From: Epilithonimonas caeni DSM 17710
GTDB lineage: Bacteria > Bacteroidota > Bacteroidia > Flavobacteriales > Weeksellaceae
Direction of reading: 5' to 3'
Assembly (NCBI RefSeq): GCF_000426465.1
Contig: NZ_AUFK01000009.1
Span: 310,001-374,000, forward strand
Length of the DNA: 64,000 bases
Made by a program: the position numbers and the translations under genes. Below, one piece after another: positions 16,312-24,583 of the stretch (position 1 is the stretch's first letter; each line of letters begins with the position of its first letter). The notes beneath the pieces are model-generated. The model had not been told where the DNA came from. It saw only the letters and a list, made by a program, of their open reading frames with translations, and did not search any database.

Positions 16312-16779
16312 ATGGACAACCAGCCAATCACTTTCCAGTTTATTTCCGAACCTACAGATGTCAACTTTGGAGGCAATGTTCATGGGGGAAGCGTGATGAA
16401 GTGGATAGACCAGGTTGGTTATGCGTGTGCCAGCAATTGGTCATCCAGTTACTGTGTGACGGTTTACGTTGGCGGAATCCGTTTTTATCAGCCGATCAAA
16501 ATTGGAGAAATTGTCAAGTTAGAATCCCGCGTGATTTACACTGGAAGTACGAGTATGCATATCGCCATAGACGTCTATTCCCGAAATATCAAAGAAAAAA
16601 TCTTCGAAAAGAAAACGCATTGTATTATCGTTTTTGTTGCAGTAGATGAAAACGGAAAATCGGTCCAGGTTCCAAAATGGATTCCAACATCAGAACAGGA
16701 AATCCAAATGCAGGAATACGCCATAAAACTAATGAACCTCCGTCGGGACATAGAAGACGAGATGAAACCATTTCTATAA
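16312..16779 (+). CDS. Acyl-CoA thioesterase, hotdog fold (YciA/BACH-like)
   Basis: The 155-residue single-hotdog protein contains DVNFGGNVHGGSVMKWIDQVGYACASNW, the substrate-binding helix with its conserved catalytic Asp after VHGG, and FYQPIKIGEIVKLESRVIYTGSTSMHIAIDV, the strand region typical of acyl-CoA hydrolases. It would release fatty acids from CoA, a function compatible with but not linked to the nearby beta-oxidation operon. It is transcribed alone, and the 196 bases upstream hold no other gene. Confidence 0.88.
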   Translation: MDNQPITFQFISEPTDVNFGGNVHGGSVMKWIDQVGYACASNWSSSYCVTVYVGGIRFYQPIKIGEIVKLESRVIYTGSTSMHIAIDVYSRNIKEKIFEKKTHCIIVFVAVDENGKSVQVPKWIPTSEQEIQMQEYAIKLMNLRRDIEDEMKPFL

Positions 16780-16888
16780 AACGAGATTTGTTATTTGACA
16801 ATTGATTATTTGAAGAATCTCAATTCATAATCGTTATAAATTGAATACAATTTAACAAGCTGATTTATTATATCCGGTCAACAATACA

Positions 16889-16896
16889 TAATTTTG
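16889..16896 (+). promoter_or_regulatory. Bacteroidetes-type -7 box before the T9SS protein
   Basis: TAATTTTG matches TAnnTTTG. Transcription would begin near 16901-16903, which excludes the TTG at 16894 as the translation start and favours the TTG at 16921. Confidence 0.5.
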
Positions 16897-16920
16897 CCTT
16901 GGATTTATAAATTTATTAAA

Positions 16921-18471
16921 TTGAATAAAAAAATTATCAGTTTATTAGCCTTATCATTATTGGTTAATATCAATGCGCAGGTTTTCAATGCTGGTTTCGA
17001 GAACAACAACGGAACACCTTTATCACAATTCAAAACGATCAATGCAGATGGATTAACAGTTCCGGAATGGGGACAGGTCCAGGATTTTAATGAGAAAGCG
17101 TGGATTCAGTTCTATGATGGTTATGACAACAAAATTGCTTTCAGTACGTCTTATTACGACCCAGAAGGCCAGGCCAACGATTGGTTGATCACACCGGCAA
17201 TCACCATTCCAAATACAGGAACACCAACACTTTACTGGAAAGGAAAATCCTATGATTTTGAATACACAGATTCTTATGCCGTCAAAATTTCGGAAACGAA
17301 TGACGATATGGCATCGTTTACAACCCTGACTCAGATAGACAATGAGCAGCCTTTTGATTATGCCAGCCATACATTGGACCTTTCAAATTATAAAGGAAAA
17401 ACAGTTTATTTGGCTTTCGTTAATAATACCAACAGCGGAACTTATCTGGCTTTGGATGATCTGTATATCAGCCAGTCTCCAGACTGTATGATGCCTTCAT
17501 TAGACGGATTTTCGGTTTCGGATCTTAAACCAAATTCAGTAACGGTCAATTGGTCTGCAACCAGCGGAATTAATAGCTATGATACGGGATTGACGACTTT
17601 TGACACTACTGTTTCTTCCAAGGGAACAACATCATCTACAAGCAAAAACTTTGACAACCTCCAGGCTGGAAAAAGATATCAGTTCTTCCTGAAAAATGCA
17701 GGTTGTGGTTCCGGCTGGGCTGGTCCGAAATCAGTTTGGACGCCAACAGAACTTCCCTATTCCTACGATTTCGAAAAAACAGTTGAGAACTATGGCGAAT
17801 ATGACTCGGATGGCTGGGCTTCTACAACTTGGTTGATGGGAGAAAATGAAGCTGTTGCTCAAAATGGAAGTGGTTATGCTTATAATAATACAAGTACTTC
17901 TGCTGCTGGGAAAAATGACTGGATTTTTTCTTATCCGATCTATCTGAAAAACGGTGAAACGGTTACAGCAAAATATTATACATCAATAGGAAACGAATCT
18001 GCTGAACCTGCTACTTTGAAGGTTGCTATAGCAAGTGCCCCAGACAAAAATAATATCACTGTAGATCTAAGTACACAAACTGTCTCTCAACAAACTTATA
18101 CAGAACATTCCGTGAGCTATACGACGACGGCTGACGGTGTTTATTACATAGCCTTTGGAAATACAACTCCAAAAGTTACGACAACAACTGCTTTGAGATT
18201 GGATAATATCAGTTTTACAAAAAACAATTTGGCAGTAATTGATATCAATAAAACCAATATCAAGACTTATCCTAATCCAGTTATCGATTTCTTGAATATT
18301 AAAACTGATGACGTAATCAGATCTGTAGAAATCTACGCTCTTGATGGTAAATTAATTAAAAAAATTGAAGGAAATAACAACAAGATCGACTTCAGAAATT
18401 ATCAAAAAGGTACTTACTTGGTGAAAATTGAGACCAACGAATCAGTTACAAGTCAGAAGGTTATAAAATAA
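16921..18471 (+). CDS. Secreted T9SS cargo protein with choice-of-anchor J/FN3-like domains
   Basis: From a TTG at 16921 the product is 516 residues: a signal peptide (NKKIISLLALSLLVNINAQ), then a cleaved-adhesin/jelly-roll type domain (about 22-190, with WLITPAITIPN and LALDDLYISQSPDC). A fibronectin III-like domain (SVTVNWSATSG) and a second jelly-roll domain follow. The last 75 residues form a type A T9SS sorting domain (KTYPNPVIDFLNI to GTYLVKIETNESVTSQKVIK). The frame has no upstream ATG; a TTG at 16894 is also open but lies too close to the promoter box. It is likely exported and attached or released at the cell surface. No enzymatic motif is seen. Confidence 0.85.
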   Translation: MNKKIISLLALSLLVNINAQVFNAGFENNNGTPLSQFKTINADGLTVPEWGQVQDFNEKAWIQFYDGYDNKIAFSTSYYDPEGQANDWLITPAITIPNTGTPTLYWKGKSYDFEYTDSYAVKISETNDDMASFTTLTQIDNEQPFDYASHTLDLSNYKGKTVYLAFVNNTNSGTYLALDDLYISQSPDCMMPSLDGFSVSDLKPNSVTVNWSATSGINSYDTGLTTFDTTVSSKGTTSSTSKNFDNLQAGKRYQFFLKNAGCGSGWAGPKSVWTPTELPYSYDFEKTVENYGEYDSDGWASTTWLMGENEAVAQNGSGYAYNNTSTSAAGKNDWIFSYPIYLKNGETVTAKYYTSIGNESAEPATLKVAIASAPDKNNITVDLSTQTVSQQTYTEHSVSYTTTADGVYYIAFGNTTPKVTTTTALRLDNISFTKNNLAVIDINKTNIKTYPNPVIDFLNIKTDDVIRSVEIYALDGKLIKKIEGNNNKIDFRNYQKGTYLVKIETNESVTSQKVIK

Positions 18472-18540
18472 TTTACAAATAGTTAGGTTACAATTTATAG
18501 ATTTTCGAAAAAAAATTGTTGCAGAATTAAAAATCATTTC

Positions 18541-18548
18541 TAAATTTG
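18541..18548 (+). promoter_or_regulatory. trp operon promoter (-7 box)
   Basis: TAAATTTG fits TAnnTTTG, with a TTGTTG about 20 bases upstream (18517-18523) as a -33 element. The predicted transcription start falls near 18553-18555, a few bases before the leader peptide. Confidence 0.65.
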
Positions 18549-18562
18549 TCCCAATGAAACTT

Positions 18563-18631
18563 ATGAACAACAATAACTGGTGGTGGCTTTCAAACTCTTT
18601 GTCGGGTCTGGAAGGATTATCGGTGTTCTAA
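18563..18631 (+). CDS. trp operon leader peptide
   Basis: This 22-codon frame reads MNNNNWWWLSNSLSG and onwards to TAA at 18629-18631, with three consecutive TGG codons at 18578-18586. An in-frame ATG at 18554 would add MKL, but it coincides with the predicted transcript start. Stacked Trp codons before a terminator and trpE are the signature of ribosome-mediated attenuation: when charged tRNA-Trp is scarce the ribosome stalls and transcription continues into trpE. Confidence 0.9.
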   Translation: MNNNNWWWLSNSLSGLEGLSVF

Positions 18632-18660
18632 AATTCTGAACTAACTATAACTCAATCATA

Positions 18661-18698
18661 ATAAGACTTCGACATTTTTTGTTGAGGTCTTTTTTATT
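18661..18698 (+). terminator. trp attenuator terminator
   Basis: AAGACTTCGAC and GTTGAGGTCTT pair with two G-U wobbles around ATTTTTT and are followed by TTTTATTTT. It lies 30 bases after the leader peptide stop and 44 before trpE. The competing antiterminator pairing could not be resolved by eye. Confidence 0.8.
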
Positions 18699-18741
18699 TT
18701 AGGGCTTCGACAAGCCTTAATAAAAATGAAAATTATTTAAA

Positions 18742-20160
18742 ATGAACTTAAAAAACATAATCAATATAAAAACCTCTGTTAAATCCCGTTTAGCAGACCT
18801 TTACACGCCAATTGGAATCTATCTTCGCCTTCGCGACCAATTTCGTGATACGATTCTTCTGGAAAGCGCAGGAAATCAGAATTCTGAAAATTCGTTTTCG
18901 TTTATTTGTGTCAATGCGATCGCAGGAATAGAAATCCGAGATTATCAAGAAGCTGAACTTAAATTTCCTCTTGAAAATCCACAGAAAATCAATCTTGAAA
19001 ATGAGAAATTGTCTGATTTGATGCAGAAATTTTCTAACTGTTTCCAATGCGAAAAACCAAACCACGAGATTGGAAAGCAAGCACAGGGATTTTTCGGATA
19101 TACAAGTTATGATGCGATTCCGTTTTTTGAGAATATCAAATTCAAGGAACAATCGGAGGAAAATAAAATTCCGTTGATGCGTTATCGTCTTTATCAATAT
19201 GTGATTGCAATCAATCATCACAACGACGAAATGTTCCTGATTGAAAATAAAATCAATGGATTGAAATCAGAACTTTCAACATTGGAAAACATCATTAATC
19301 AAAAAAACGCACCGGTCTTCCCTTTCGAATCTCTTGGCGAGGAAACATCCAATTTAACTGATGAAGAATATTTGGAATCGGTAGAATTTGCGAAGAAACA
19401 TTGTTTCCGCGGCGATGTTTTCCAGTTGGTTTTGAGCAGAAGATTTGAACAGAAATTCCAGGGTGACGAGTTCAATGTTTATCGTGCTTTGCGAAATATC
19501 AACCCTTCTCCTTACCTGTTCTTTTTCGATTACGGCGATTACAAATTAATAGGTTCCAGTCCGGAAAGCCAATTGATAATCAAAAATGGAAAAGCGATTA
19601 TTCATCCCATTGCAGGTACTTTCAAAAGAACTGGAAACATCGAAAAAGATTTGGAATCAGCAGAAGAACTCAAAAAAGACCCGAAAGAAAATGCGGAACA
19701 TACGATGTTGGTAGATTTGGCAAGAAATGATTTAAGCATTCACGGGAAAAACACAACAGTTTCAAAACTGAAAGAAATCCACTTTTTCTCTCACGTCATT
19801 CATATGGTTTCCGAAGTTGTAACCGATGTTAAAGAAGACCAGAATCCGTACGAAATGATTGCAACTACTTTCCCACAAGGAACTTTGAGCGGTGCTCCAA
19901 AATACCGTGCAATGCAATTAATTGATGAGCACGAGAAAACGTCCAGAAGCTATTATGCAGGTTGTATCGGTTTTGTAGGTTTTGACGGAAGTTGTAATCA
20001 GGCGATTATGATTCGAACTTTTTTAAGTAAAAATAATACTTTATTCTACCAAGCCGGAGCCGGAATTGTTGCAAAATCTATTGCAGAAAACGAACTTCAG
20101 GAAGTTAATAACAAATTAGGCGCTCTGAAAAAAGCTATACTAAAAGCAAACAATATTTAA
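18742..20160 (+). CDS. trpE: Anthranilate synthase component I
   Basis: The 472-residue chorismate-using subunit makes anthranilate with ammonia delivered by TrpG. The feedback-inhibition motif LLES is at residues 39-42 (TILLESAGNQ), which predicts tryptophan inhibition. Catalytic-domain signatures are IGSSPESQLI, HPIAGTFKRTG, EHTMLVDLARNDLS, TFPQGTLSGAPKYRAM and YQAGAGIVAKS. Length is typical for Bacteroidetes TrpE. It is the first structural gene after the attenuator. Confidence 0.96.
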   Translation: MNLKNIINIKTSVKSRLADLYTPIGIYLRLRDQFRDTILLESAGNQNSENSFSFICVNAIAGIEIRDYQEAELKFPLENPQKINLENEKLSDLMQKFSNCFQCEKPNHEIGKQAQGFFGYTSYDAIPFFENIKFKEQSEENKIPLMRYRLYQYVIAINHHNDEMFLIENKINGLKSELSTLENIINQKNAPVFPFESLGEETSNLTDEEYLESVEFAKKHCFRGDVFQLVLSRRFEQKFQGDEFNVYRALRNINPSPYLFFFDYGDYKLIGSSPESQLIIKNGKAIIHPIAGTFKRTGNIEKDLESAEELKKDPKENAEHTMLVDLARNDLSIHGKNTTVSKLKEIHFFSHVIHMVSEVVTDVKEDQNPYEMIATTFPQGTLSGAPKYRAMQLIDEHEKTSRSYYAGCIGFVGFDGSCNQAIMIRTFLSKNNTLFYQAGAGIVAKSIAENELQEVNNKLGALKKAILKANNI

Positions 20161-20163
20161 AAA

Positions 20164-20703
20164 ATGAAAGACAAAACACAATATTTTATTATTCCCGGAT
20201 TGGGAAATTCTGGTCCCAAACATTGGCAAAGTTATTTCGAAACATTCGGTGAAAATTTTCACCGAATAAATCAAAAGGAATGGGATGCACCAGATTGTAC
20301 AGATTGGATTGACAATATAGAAGAAACAATTTCAAGATTTAAAACTTCAAATGTGGTTTTAATAGGTCATAGCTTAGGTTGTGCGACAATTGTAAAATGG
20401 TTTGAAAAATACAAAAAACAAATTAAAGGAGCTCTCCTGGTTGCTCCAAGTGATATAGAATCGCCTATTTATACTTTTCCAGCAACAGGTTTCTCTCCTA
20501 TTCCTTTAGAAAAATTACCTTTTACATCCATAGTTGTTACTAGTTCTGATGATGTTTGGGTAAGTTTGAAAAAAGCACAGTTTTTTGCACAAAGATGGGG
20601 AAGCGAATTAATAAACATTGGAAATGCTGGGCATATCAATGCTAATTCTGGGTTTGGAGAATGGAAAGAGGGTTTAGAAATGTTAAAAAAATTTGAAAAA
20701 TGA
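20164..20703 (+). CDS. RBBP9/YdeN-type alpha/beta serine hydrolase inside the trp operon
   Basis: The 179-residue product begins FIIPGLGNSGPKHWQSYFE, characteristic of the RBBP9/YdeN family. The nucleophile Ser lies in LIGHSLGCATIVKW, a likely Asp in SSDDVWVS and the catalytic His in GNAGHINANSGFGEW. It lies three bases after trpE and overlaps trpG by ATGA (20700-20703), so it is translationally coupled to trp genes. No tryptophan-pathway step needs a serine hydrolase, so it is either a passenger or acts on a pathway side product. The substrate is unknown. Confidence 0.88.
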   Translation: MKDKTQYFIIPGLGNSGPKHWQSYFETFGENFHRINQKEWDAPDCTDWIDNIEETISRFKTSNVVLIGHSLGCATIVKWFEKYKKQIKGALLVAPSDIESPIYTFPATGFSPIPLEKLPFTSIVVTSSDDVWVSLKKAQFFAQRWGSELINIGNAGHINANSGFGEWKEGLEMLKKFEK

Positions 20704-21266
20704 AAATATTAGTCTTCGATAATTATGACAGTTTCACGTACAATCTTGTTCAAATTATTGAGCAGATTGTCGGCGAAAAAGTAGATGTTTACAGAAACGA
20801 CCAGATTCCTTTGGAAAATATCGAAAAATATGACAAAATCATTCTTTCCCCAGGTCCCGGAATTCCCGAGGAAGCCGGAATTTTATTGGATGTGATCAAA
20901 AAATATGCGCCTACAAAATCAATTTTCGGAGTTTGTCTGGGACAGCAAGCTATTGCGGAGGCTTTTGGCGGAAGTCTGATTAATCTTTCCGAGATCTATC
21001 ACGGCGTTGCGACTGAAGCCACACAAACCAATGAGCATAAAATTTTTAATAATTTACCCAAAACCTTGGAAGTTGGAAGATATCATAGTTGGGCTGTAAA
21101 TCCTGTTGATTTCCCTGCGGAATTGGAAATCACAAGCGTTGATAAAAGTGGAATGATTATGAGTTTGAAACATAAGACTTATGATGTTCACGCCGTTCAA
21201 TATCATCCGGAAAGTATCTTGACGCCTGATGGAAAACAGATTTTAGATAACTTTTTAAATGGTTGA
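20700..21266 (+). CDS. trpG: Anthranilate synthase component II (glutamine amidotransferase)
   Basis: The 188-residue class I amidotransferase has the triad Cys79 (GVCLGQQ), His169 and Glu171 (VQYHPES). It opens KILVFDNYDSFTYNLVQ and contains LSPGPGIPEEAG. It supplies ammonia to TrpE. The start overlaps the stop of the hydrolase gene. Its last two codons and stop lie in the left arm of a C/A-rich inverted repeat. Confidence 0.95.
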   Translation: MKILVFDNYDSFTYNLVQIIEQIVGEKVDVYRNDQIPLENIEKYDKIILSPGPGIPEEAGILLDVIKKYAPTKSIFGVCLGQQAIAEAFGGSLINLSEIYHGVATEATQTNEHKIFNNLPKTLEVGRYHSWAVNPVDFPAELEITSVDKSGMIMSLKHKTYDVHAVQYHPESILTPDGKQILDNFLNG

Positions 21267-21328
21267 CAGTTGCTCGTTGTCTGTTGATAGAAAAAAACCG
21301 ACAACTAACAACCATCAACTAACAACTA
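21261..21328. repeat. C/A-rich repeat forming an imperfect hairpin between trpG and trpD
   Basis: The left arm (21261-21290, rich in GTTG) and right arm (21298-21328, CCGACAACTAACAACCATCA and onwards) are imperfect complements separated by a run of A. The right-arm motif recurs in the coding sequence of trpF at 23862-23897, 24243-24274 and 24398-24430. Confidence 0.7.
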
Positions 21329-21332
21329 TATT

Positions 21333-22322
21333 ATGAAACAAATCCTACAATATCTTTTCAATCATCAGACTTTGACGAAAGCCGAAGCTAAGGCGATTCT
21401 GATTGAAATTTCACAAAATAAATTCAACGAAAGCGAGGTCATTTCTTTCATTACGGTTTTCCTAATGAGAACAATTACTTTGGAAGAACTCGAAGGTTTC
21501 CGCGAAGCGTTACTTCAGTTGGCAAAACCTGTCGATCTGGGAACAAAAGATCTGGTTGATATCGTTGGAACTGGCGGAGACGGAAAAAATACATTCAACA
21601 TTTCGACTTTGGCAAGTTTCATCGTTGCCGGAACCGGACAGAAAGTTGCGAAACAAGGTAATTACGGTGCATCTTCTATTTCTGGTTCATCCAATGTTCT
21701 GGAAGAATTGGGATACCAATTCAAAGATAATTCCGAAGATTTGAAAGCCGATCTGGAAAAAGGAAACATCTGTTTTTTGCACGCTCCGTTATTCCACCCC
21801 GCTTTGAAGTCAGTTGCGCCACTTAGGAAACAGCTTGGTCTGAAAACTTTTTTCAATCTGCTTGGGCCTTTAGTTAATCCTGCACGTCCGGATTTCACAA
21901 TGATTGGTGTTGCGAATTTGGAAATTGCAAGAGTCTATCAATATCTTTTGCAGAAGCAAAAAAGCGAGTTTATGATTGTTCACGCTTTGGACGGTTATGA
22001 TGAAATTTCCTTAACCGGTGATACTAAAATCTTCAGCAAATCAGGTGAAAAAATATATTCCGCAGAAGATTTGAAATTCAAAAATGTTTCTCCAGAAAGT
22101 ATTTTCGGTGGAGAAACCAAAGAAGATGCTGCAAAATTATTCATCAAGATTTTAGAAGGTAATGGAACTGAAGAACAAAATTCAGTCGTTCTGGCAAATG
22201 CTTCAATTGCTTTAGAAAACACAGGAAAATATGGGAATTATGAGGATTGCTTGGCTTTGGCAAAAGAAAGTTTAAAAAGTGGAAAAGCGTCGAATTGTTT
22301 AAACTCTTTGGTTAAAAATTAA
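21333..22322 (+). CDS. trpD: Anthranilate phosphoribosyltransferase
   Basis: The 329-residue enzyme transfers phosphoribose from PRPP to anthranilate. GTGGDGKNTFNISTLASF holds the PRPP/Mg-binding loop, KQGNYGASSISGSSNVLEELGY and FHPALKSVAPLRKQLGLKTFFNLLGPLVNPA are family signatures. It is full length. It follows trpG after a 66-base gap occupied by the C/A-rich repeat. Confidence 0.95.
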   Translation: MKQILQYLFNHQTLTKAEAKAILIEISQNKFNESEVISFITVFLMRTITLEELEGFREALLQLAKPVDLGTKDLVDIVGTGGDGKNTFNISTLASFIVAGTGQKVAKQGNYGASSISGSSNVLEELGYQFKDNSEDLKADLEKGNICFLHAPLFHPALKSVAPLRKQLGLKTFFNLLGPLVNPARPDFTMIGVANLEIARVYQYLLQKQKSEFMIVHALDGYDEISLTGDTKIFSKSGEKIYSAEDLKFKNVSPESIFGGETKEDAAKLFIKILEGNGTEEQNSVVLANASIALENTGKYGNYEDCLALAKESLKSGKASNCLNSLVKN

Positions 22323-22332
22323 TAGTTACAAA

Positions 22333-23043
22333 ATGATGGATATAATAACAGAGCTAAAAAAAAGTGAAAAATTCACAGAAGGAAAAAATACTTCTGTGAA
22401 ATATTGCCAGTGTGAAAAATGCTTAATTTCAAGATATAGGCATACCCACGAGCCTAATTTATCCGACCCCAATCATTCATATTGGCAATATTTGAAATTT
22501 TGTATCGAACAAGCTGATACCAATGGAATTTGGTTAGAATTTGGAGTTGGTTCTGGCAAATCCATTTCCTTTATAGCAAAACAAAATGAAAAAGCTAAAA
22601 TATATGGATTTGATAGTTTTTTTGGACTCCCTGAAGATTGGATATTTAGTAATAATAAAGTTTACAAAAAAGATTCTTATTCCAGAAATGGACTAGCGCC
22701 GAATATAAATCAAGAAAATATTGAATTAATTATTGGATTATTTAATGAGACATTACCTGAGTTTTGTAGTAAAAATAAGAATAGGGCTTCTTTAATACAT
22801 ATTGATTGCGACTTATACAGCTCTACTAAAGACGTATTGGATATTCTATATAGTCATTCAATGATTAAATCCGGAACAATAATTTTGTTTGACGAATTTT
22901 ACAATTACCAAAATTATGAAAACTATGAGTATAAAGCATTTACTGAATTCATTAAAGAAACTAGAATAAATTATGAGTGGATTGCTCACACTGAAAGTTT
23001 TGTTGATTGGAATGGAAATCAAGCTGCCTTAAGAGTATTGTAG
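22333..23043 (+). CDS. Class I SAM-dependent methyltransferase (TylF/MycF-like) inside the trp operon
   Basis: The 236-residue protein has a Rossmann-type methyltransferase core: GIWLEFGVGSGKSISFIA (SAM-binding loop), YGFDSFFGLPEDW, LIHIDCDLYSST and GTIILFDEFYNY with acidic metal-ligand candidates, as in macrocin-type O-methyltransferases. An N-terminal CQCEKC cluster (about residues 25-30) could bind metal and is unusual. It lies 10 bases after trpD and 19 before trpC. It has no role in tryptophan synthesis and looks like a passenger acquired in the operon. The substrate is unknown. Confidence 0.82.
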   Translation: MMDIITELKKSEKFTEGKNTSVKYCQCEKCLISRYRHTHEPNLSDPNHSYWQYLKFCIEQADTNGIWLEFGVGSGKSISFIAKQNEKAKIYGFDSFFGLPEDWIFSNNKVYKKDSYSRNGLAPNINQENIELIIGLFNETLPEFCSKNKNRASLIHIDCDLYSSTKDVLDILYSHSMIKSGTIILFDEFYNYQNYENYEYKAFTEFIKETRINYEWIAHTESFVDWNGNQAALRVL

Positions 23044-23062
23044 AAACTAATTACTAAATAGA

Positions 23063-23839
23063 ATGAATATCTTAGATAAAATCATAGAAAGAAAAAAACA
23101 GGAAGTTGCAGAAGCAAAATCCAAAATTTCTGTTGAACAACTAAAAGATTCGGCGTTTTTTGGCAGGCCAACTTTTTCGTTAAAAGAAACGATCAAGACA
23201 AAATCCGGAATTATCTCCGAATTCAAAAGACAATCGCCAAGCAAAGGTATTATCAATGACAAAGTTTCACCTTTGGAAGTTGCTTCACAATATGAAAATT
23301 TCGGAGCAAGTGCGGTTTCTATTTTGACGGACAAAGATTTTTTTGGAGGAAGTTTTGACGATATTTTGAGTGTCAGAAATCACGTTAATATTCCTATTCT
23401 GAGGAAAGATTTTATGATTGATGAATACCAGTTTTATGAAGCAAAATCAATCGGAGCAGACGTCATTTTGTTGATTGCTGCTTGCCTTTCTCCAAATCAG
23501 GTTTTGGAATTTACAGAATTGGCGCATTCTCTCGATCTCGAAGTTTTATTGGAAATCCATTCTGAAGAAGAATTAAAACAGATCAACAAAAATGTTGATT
23601 TTGTAGGAATCAACAACAGAAATTTAAAAGATTTTAAAGTTGATTTGCAGCATTCCGTAGATTTGAAAAACCAGCTTCCAAAAGATATTTTCTCTGTTGC
23701 AGAAAGCGGAATCTATAACGAAGAAGATTTTAATTTTTTAAGAGAAAAAGGATTTGATGGATTTTTAATGGGTGAATATTTTATGAAAAATGAAAATCCG
23801 GGAAATAAATTCGCAACTTTTGTAAAAAGTATAATGTAA
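23063..23839 (+). CDS. trpC: Indole-3-glycerol-phosphate synthase
   Basis: This 258-residue TIM barrel closes the indole ring. Signatures are IISEFKRQSPSKG (catalytic Lys), ILRKDFMIDEYQFYEAKSIGADVILL, VGINNRNLKDF and SVAESGI. It is a separate protein, not fused to TrpF. It ends two bases before the trpF frame. Confidence 0.95.
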   Translation: MNILDKIIERKKQEVAEAKSKISVEQLKDSAFFGRPTFSLKETIKTKSGIISEFKRQSPSKGIINDKVSPLEVASQYENFGASAVSILTDKDFFGGSFDDILSVRNHVNIPILRKDFMIDEYQFYEAKSIGADVILLIAACLSPNQVLEFTELAHSLDLEVLLEIHSEEELKQINKNVDFVGINNRNLKDFKVDLQHSVDLKNQLPKDIFSVAESGIYNEEDFNFLREKGFDGFLMGEYFMKNENPGNKFATFVKSIM

Positions 23840-23840
23840 A

Positions 23841-24539
23841 ATGTACAAAGTAATGAGTACAACTAACCGACAACCAACAACCAAAAACTATCAACTAAAA
23901 GTCTGCGGATTAACAAAACTAAATCAAATTAAAGAATTGGTTGATTTGAAAATTGATTTTCTAGGATTTATCTTTTATGACAAATCTCCAAGATATGTTT
24001 TGAATCATTTGAGTTTAAAACAAATTGCGGAAATTCCACATTTCAAAAAAGTGGGTGTTTTTGTAAACGAGAGTATCAAAGGAATTGCTAAAATAGTTTC
24101 AGAAGCTCATCTTGATATAATTCAATTACATGGTAATGAAGATGAAAAATATATAAAGCTATTAAGGCAAATGATAGGTGAAAGTATTAAAATCATCAAA
24201 GTCATTAGAATAGGAAATCAAACTATAGAAGAGTTACAAAAAACCATCAACCAACAACCAACAACTATCAATTATCTCCTATTTGACACCGATTCCCAAG
24301 CTTTCGGCGGAACAGGAAAAACCTTTGACTGGAACATTTTAAATGACATCAAGATTCCAATTCCTTATTTTTTAAGCGGGGGGATTTCATTGGAAAACAG
24401 CCATCAACTGTCAACCATCAGCCATCAACCTTTTGCGCTCGACATCAACTCAAAATTTGAGATCGAACCTGGAAATAAAGATTTAGAAAAAGTAAAAAAA
24501 TTTATAAAAAAAATAGAAAGTTCCGAAGGAATGACTTAA
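23841..24539 (+). CDS. trpF: Phosphoribosylanthranilate isomerase with repeat-derived insertions
   Basis: The 232-residue product has all TrpF motifs: LKVCGLTKL (catalytic Cys), LDIIQLHGNE, LFDTDSQAFGGTGKTFDW (catalytic Asp), FLSGGISLEN and ALDINSKFEIEPGNKD. It is about 20-25 residues longer than usual. The extra residues coincide with three copies of a C/A-rich repeat: the N-terminal STTNRQPTTKNYQ, the internal TINQQPTTINY and SHQLSTISHQP. Starts at 23841 and 23853 are both possible, because the canonical protein begins only near LKVCG. The last codons and stop (SSEGMT*) lie in a REP unit. The insertions fall at loops, so activity is probably kept. Confidence 0.9.
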   Translation: MYKVMSTTNRQPTTKNYQLKVCGLTKLNQIKELVDLKIDFLGFIFYDKSPRYVLNHLSLKQIAEIPHFKKVGVFVNESIKGIAKIVSEAHLDIIQLHGNEDEKYIKLLRQMIGESIKIIKVIRIGNQTIEELQKTINQQPTTINYLLFDTDSQAFGGTGKTFDWNILNDIKIPIPYFLSGGISLENSHQLSTISHQPFALDINSKFEIEPGNKDLEKVKKFIKKIESSEGMT

Positions 24540-24566
24540 CAAAGAATAGGATATAATCCTATTAAA
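24521..24566 (+). repeat. Composite REP unit left of transposase 2, overlapping the trpF 3' end
   Basis: A small stem TTCC-GAA-GGAA, linker TGACTTAAC and a perfect second stem AATAGGAT-ATA-ATCCTATT (24545-24563) match the plan of the unit at 25040-25084. The first stem and linker encode the last residues and stop codon of trpF. Confidence 0.75.
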
Positions 24567-24583
24567 ATAAAAACACAAATAAA

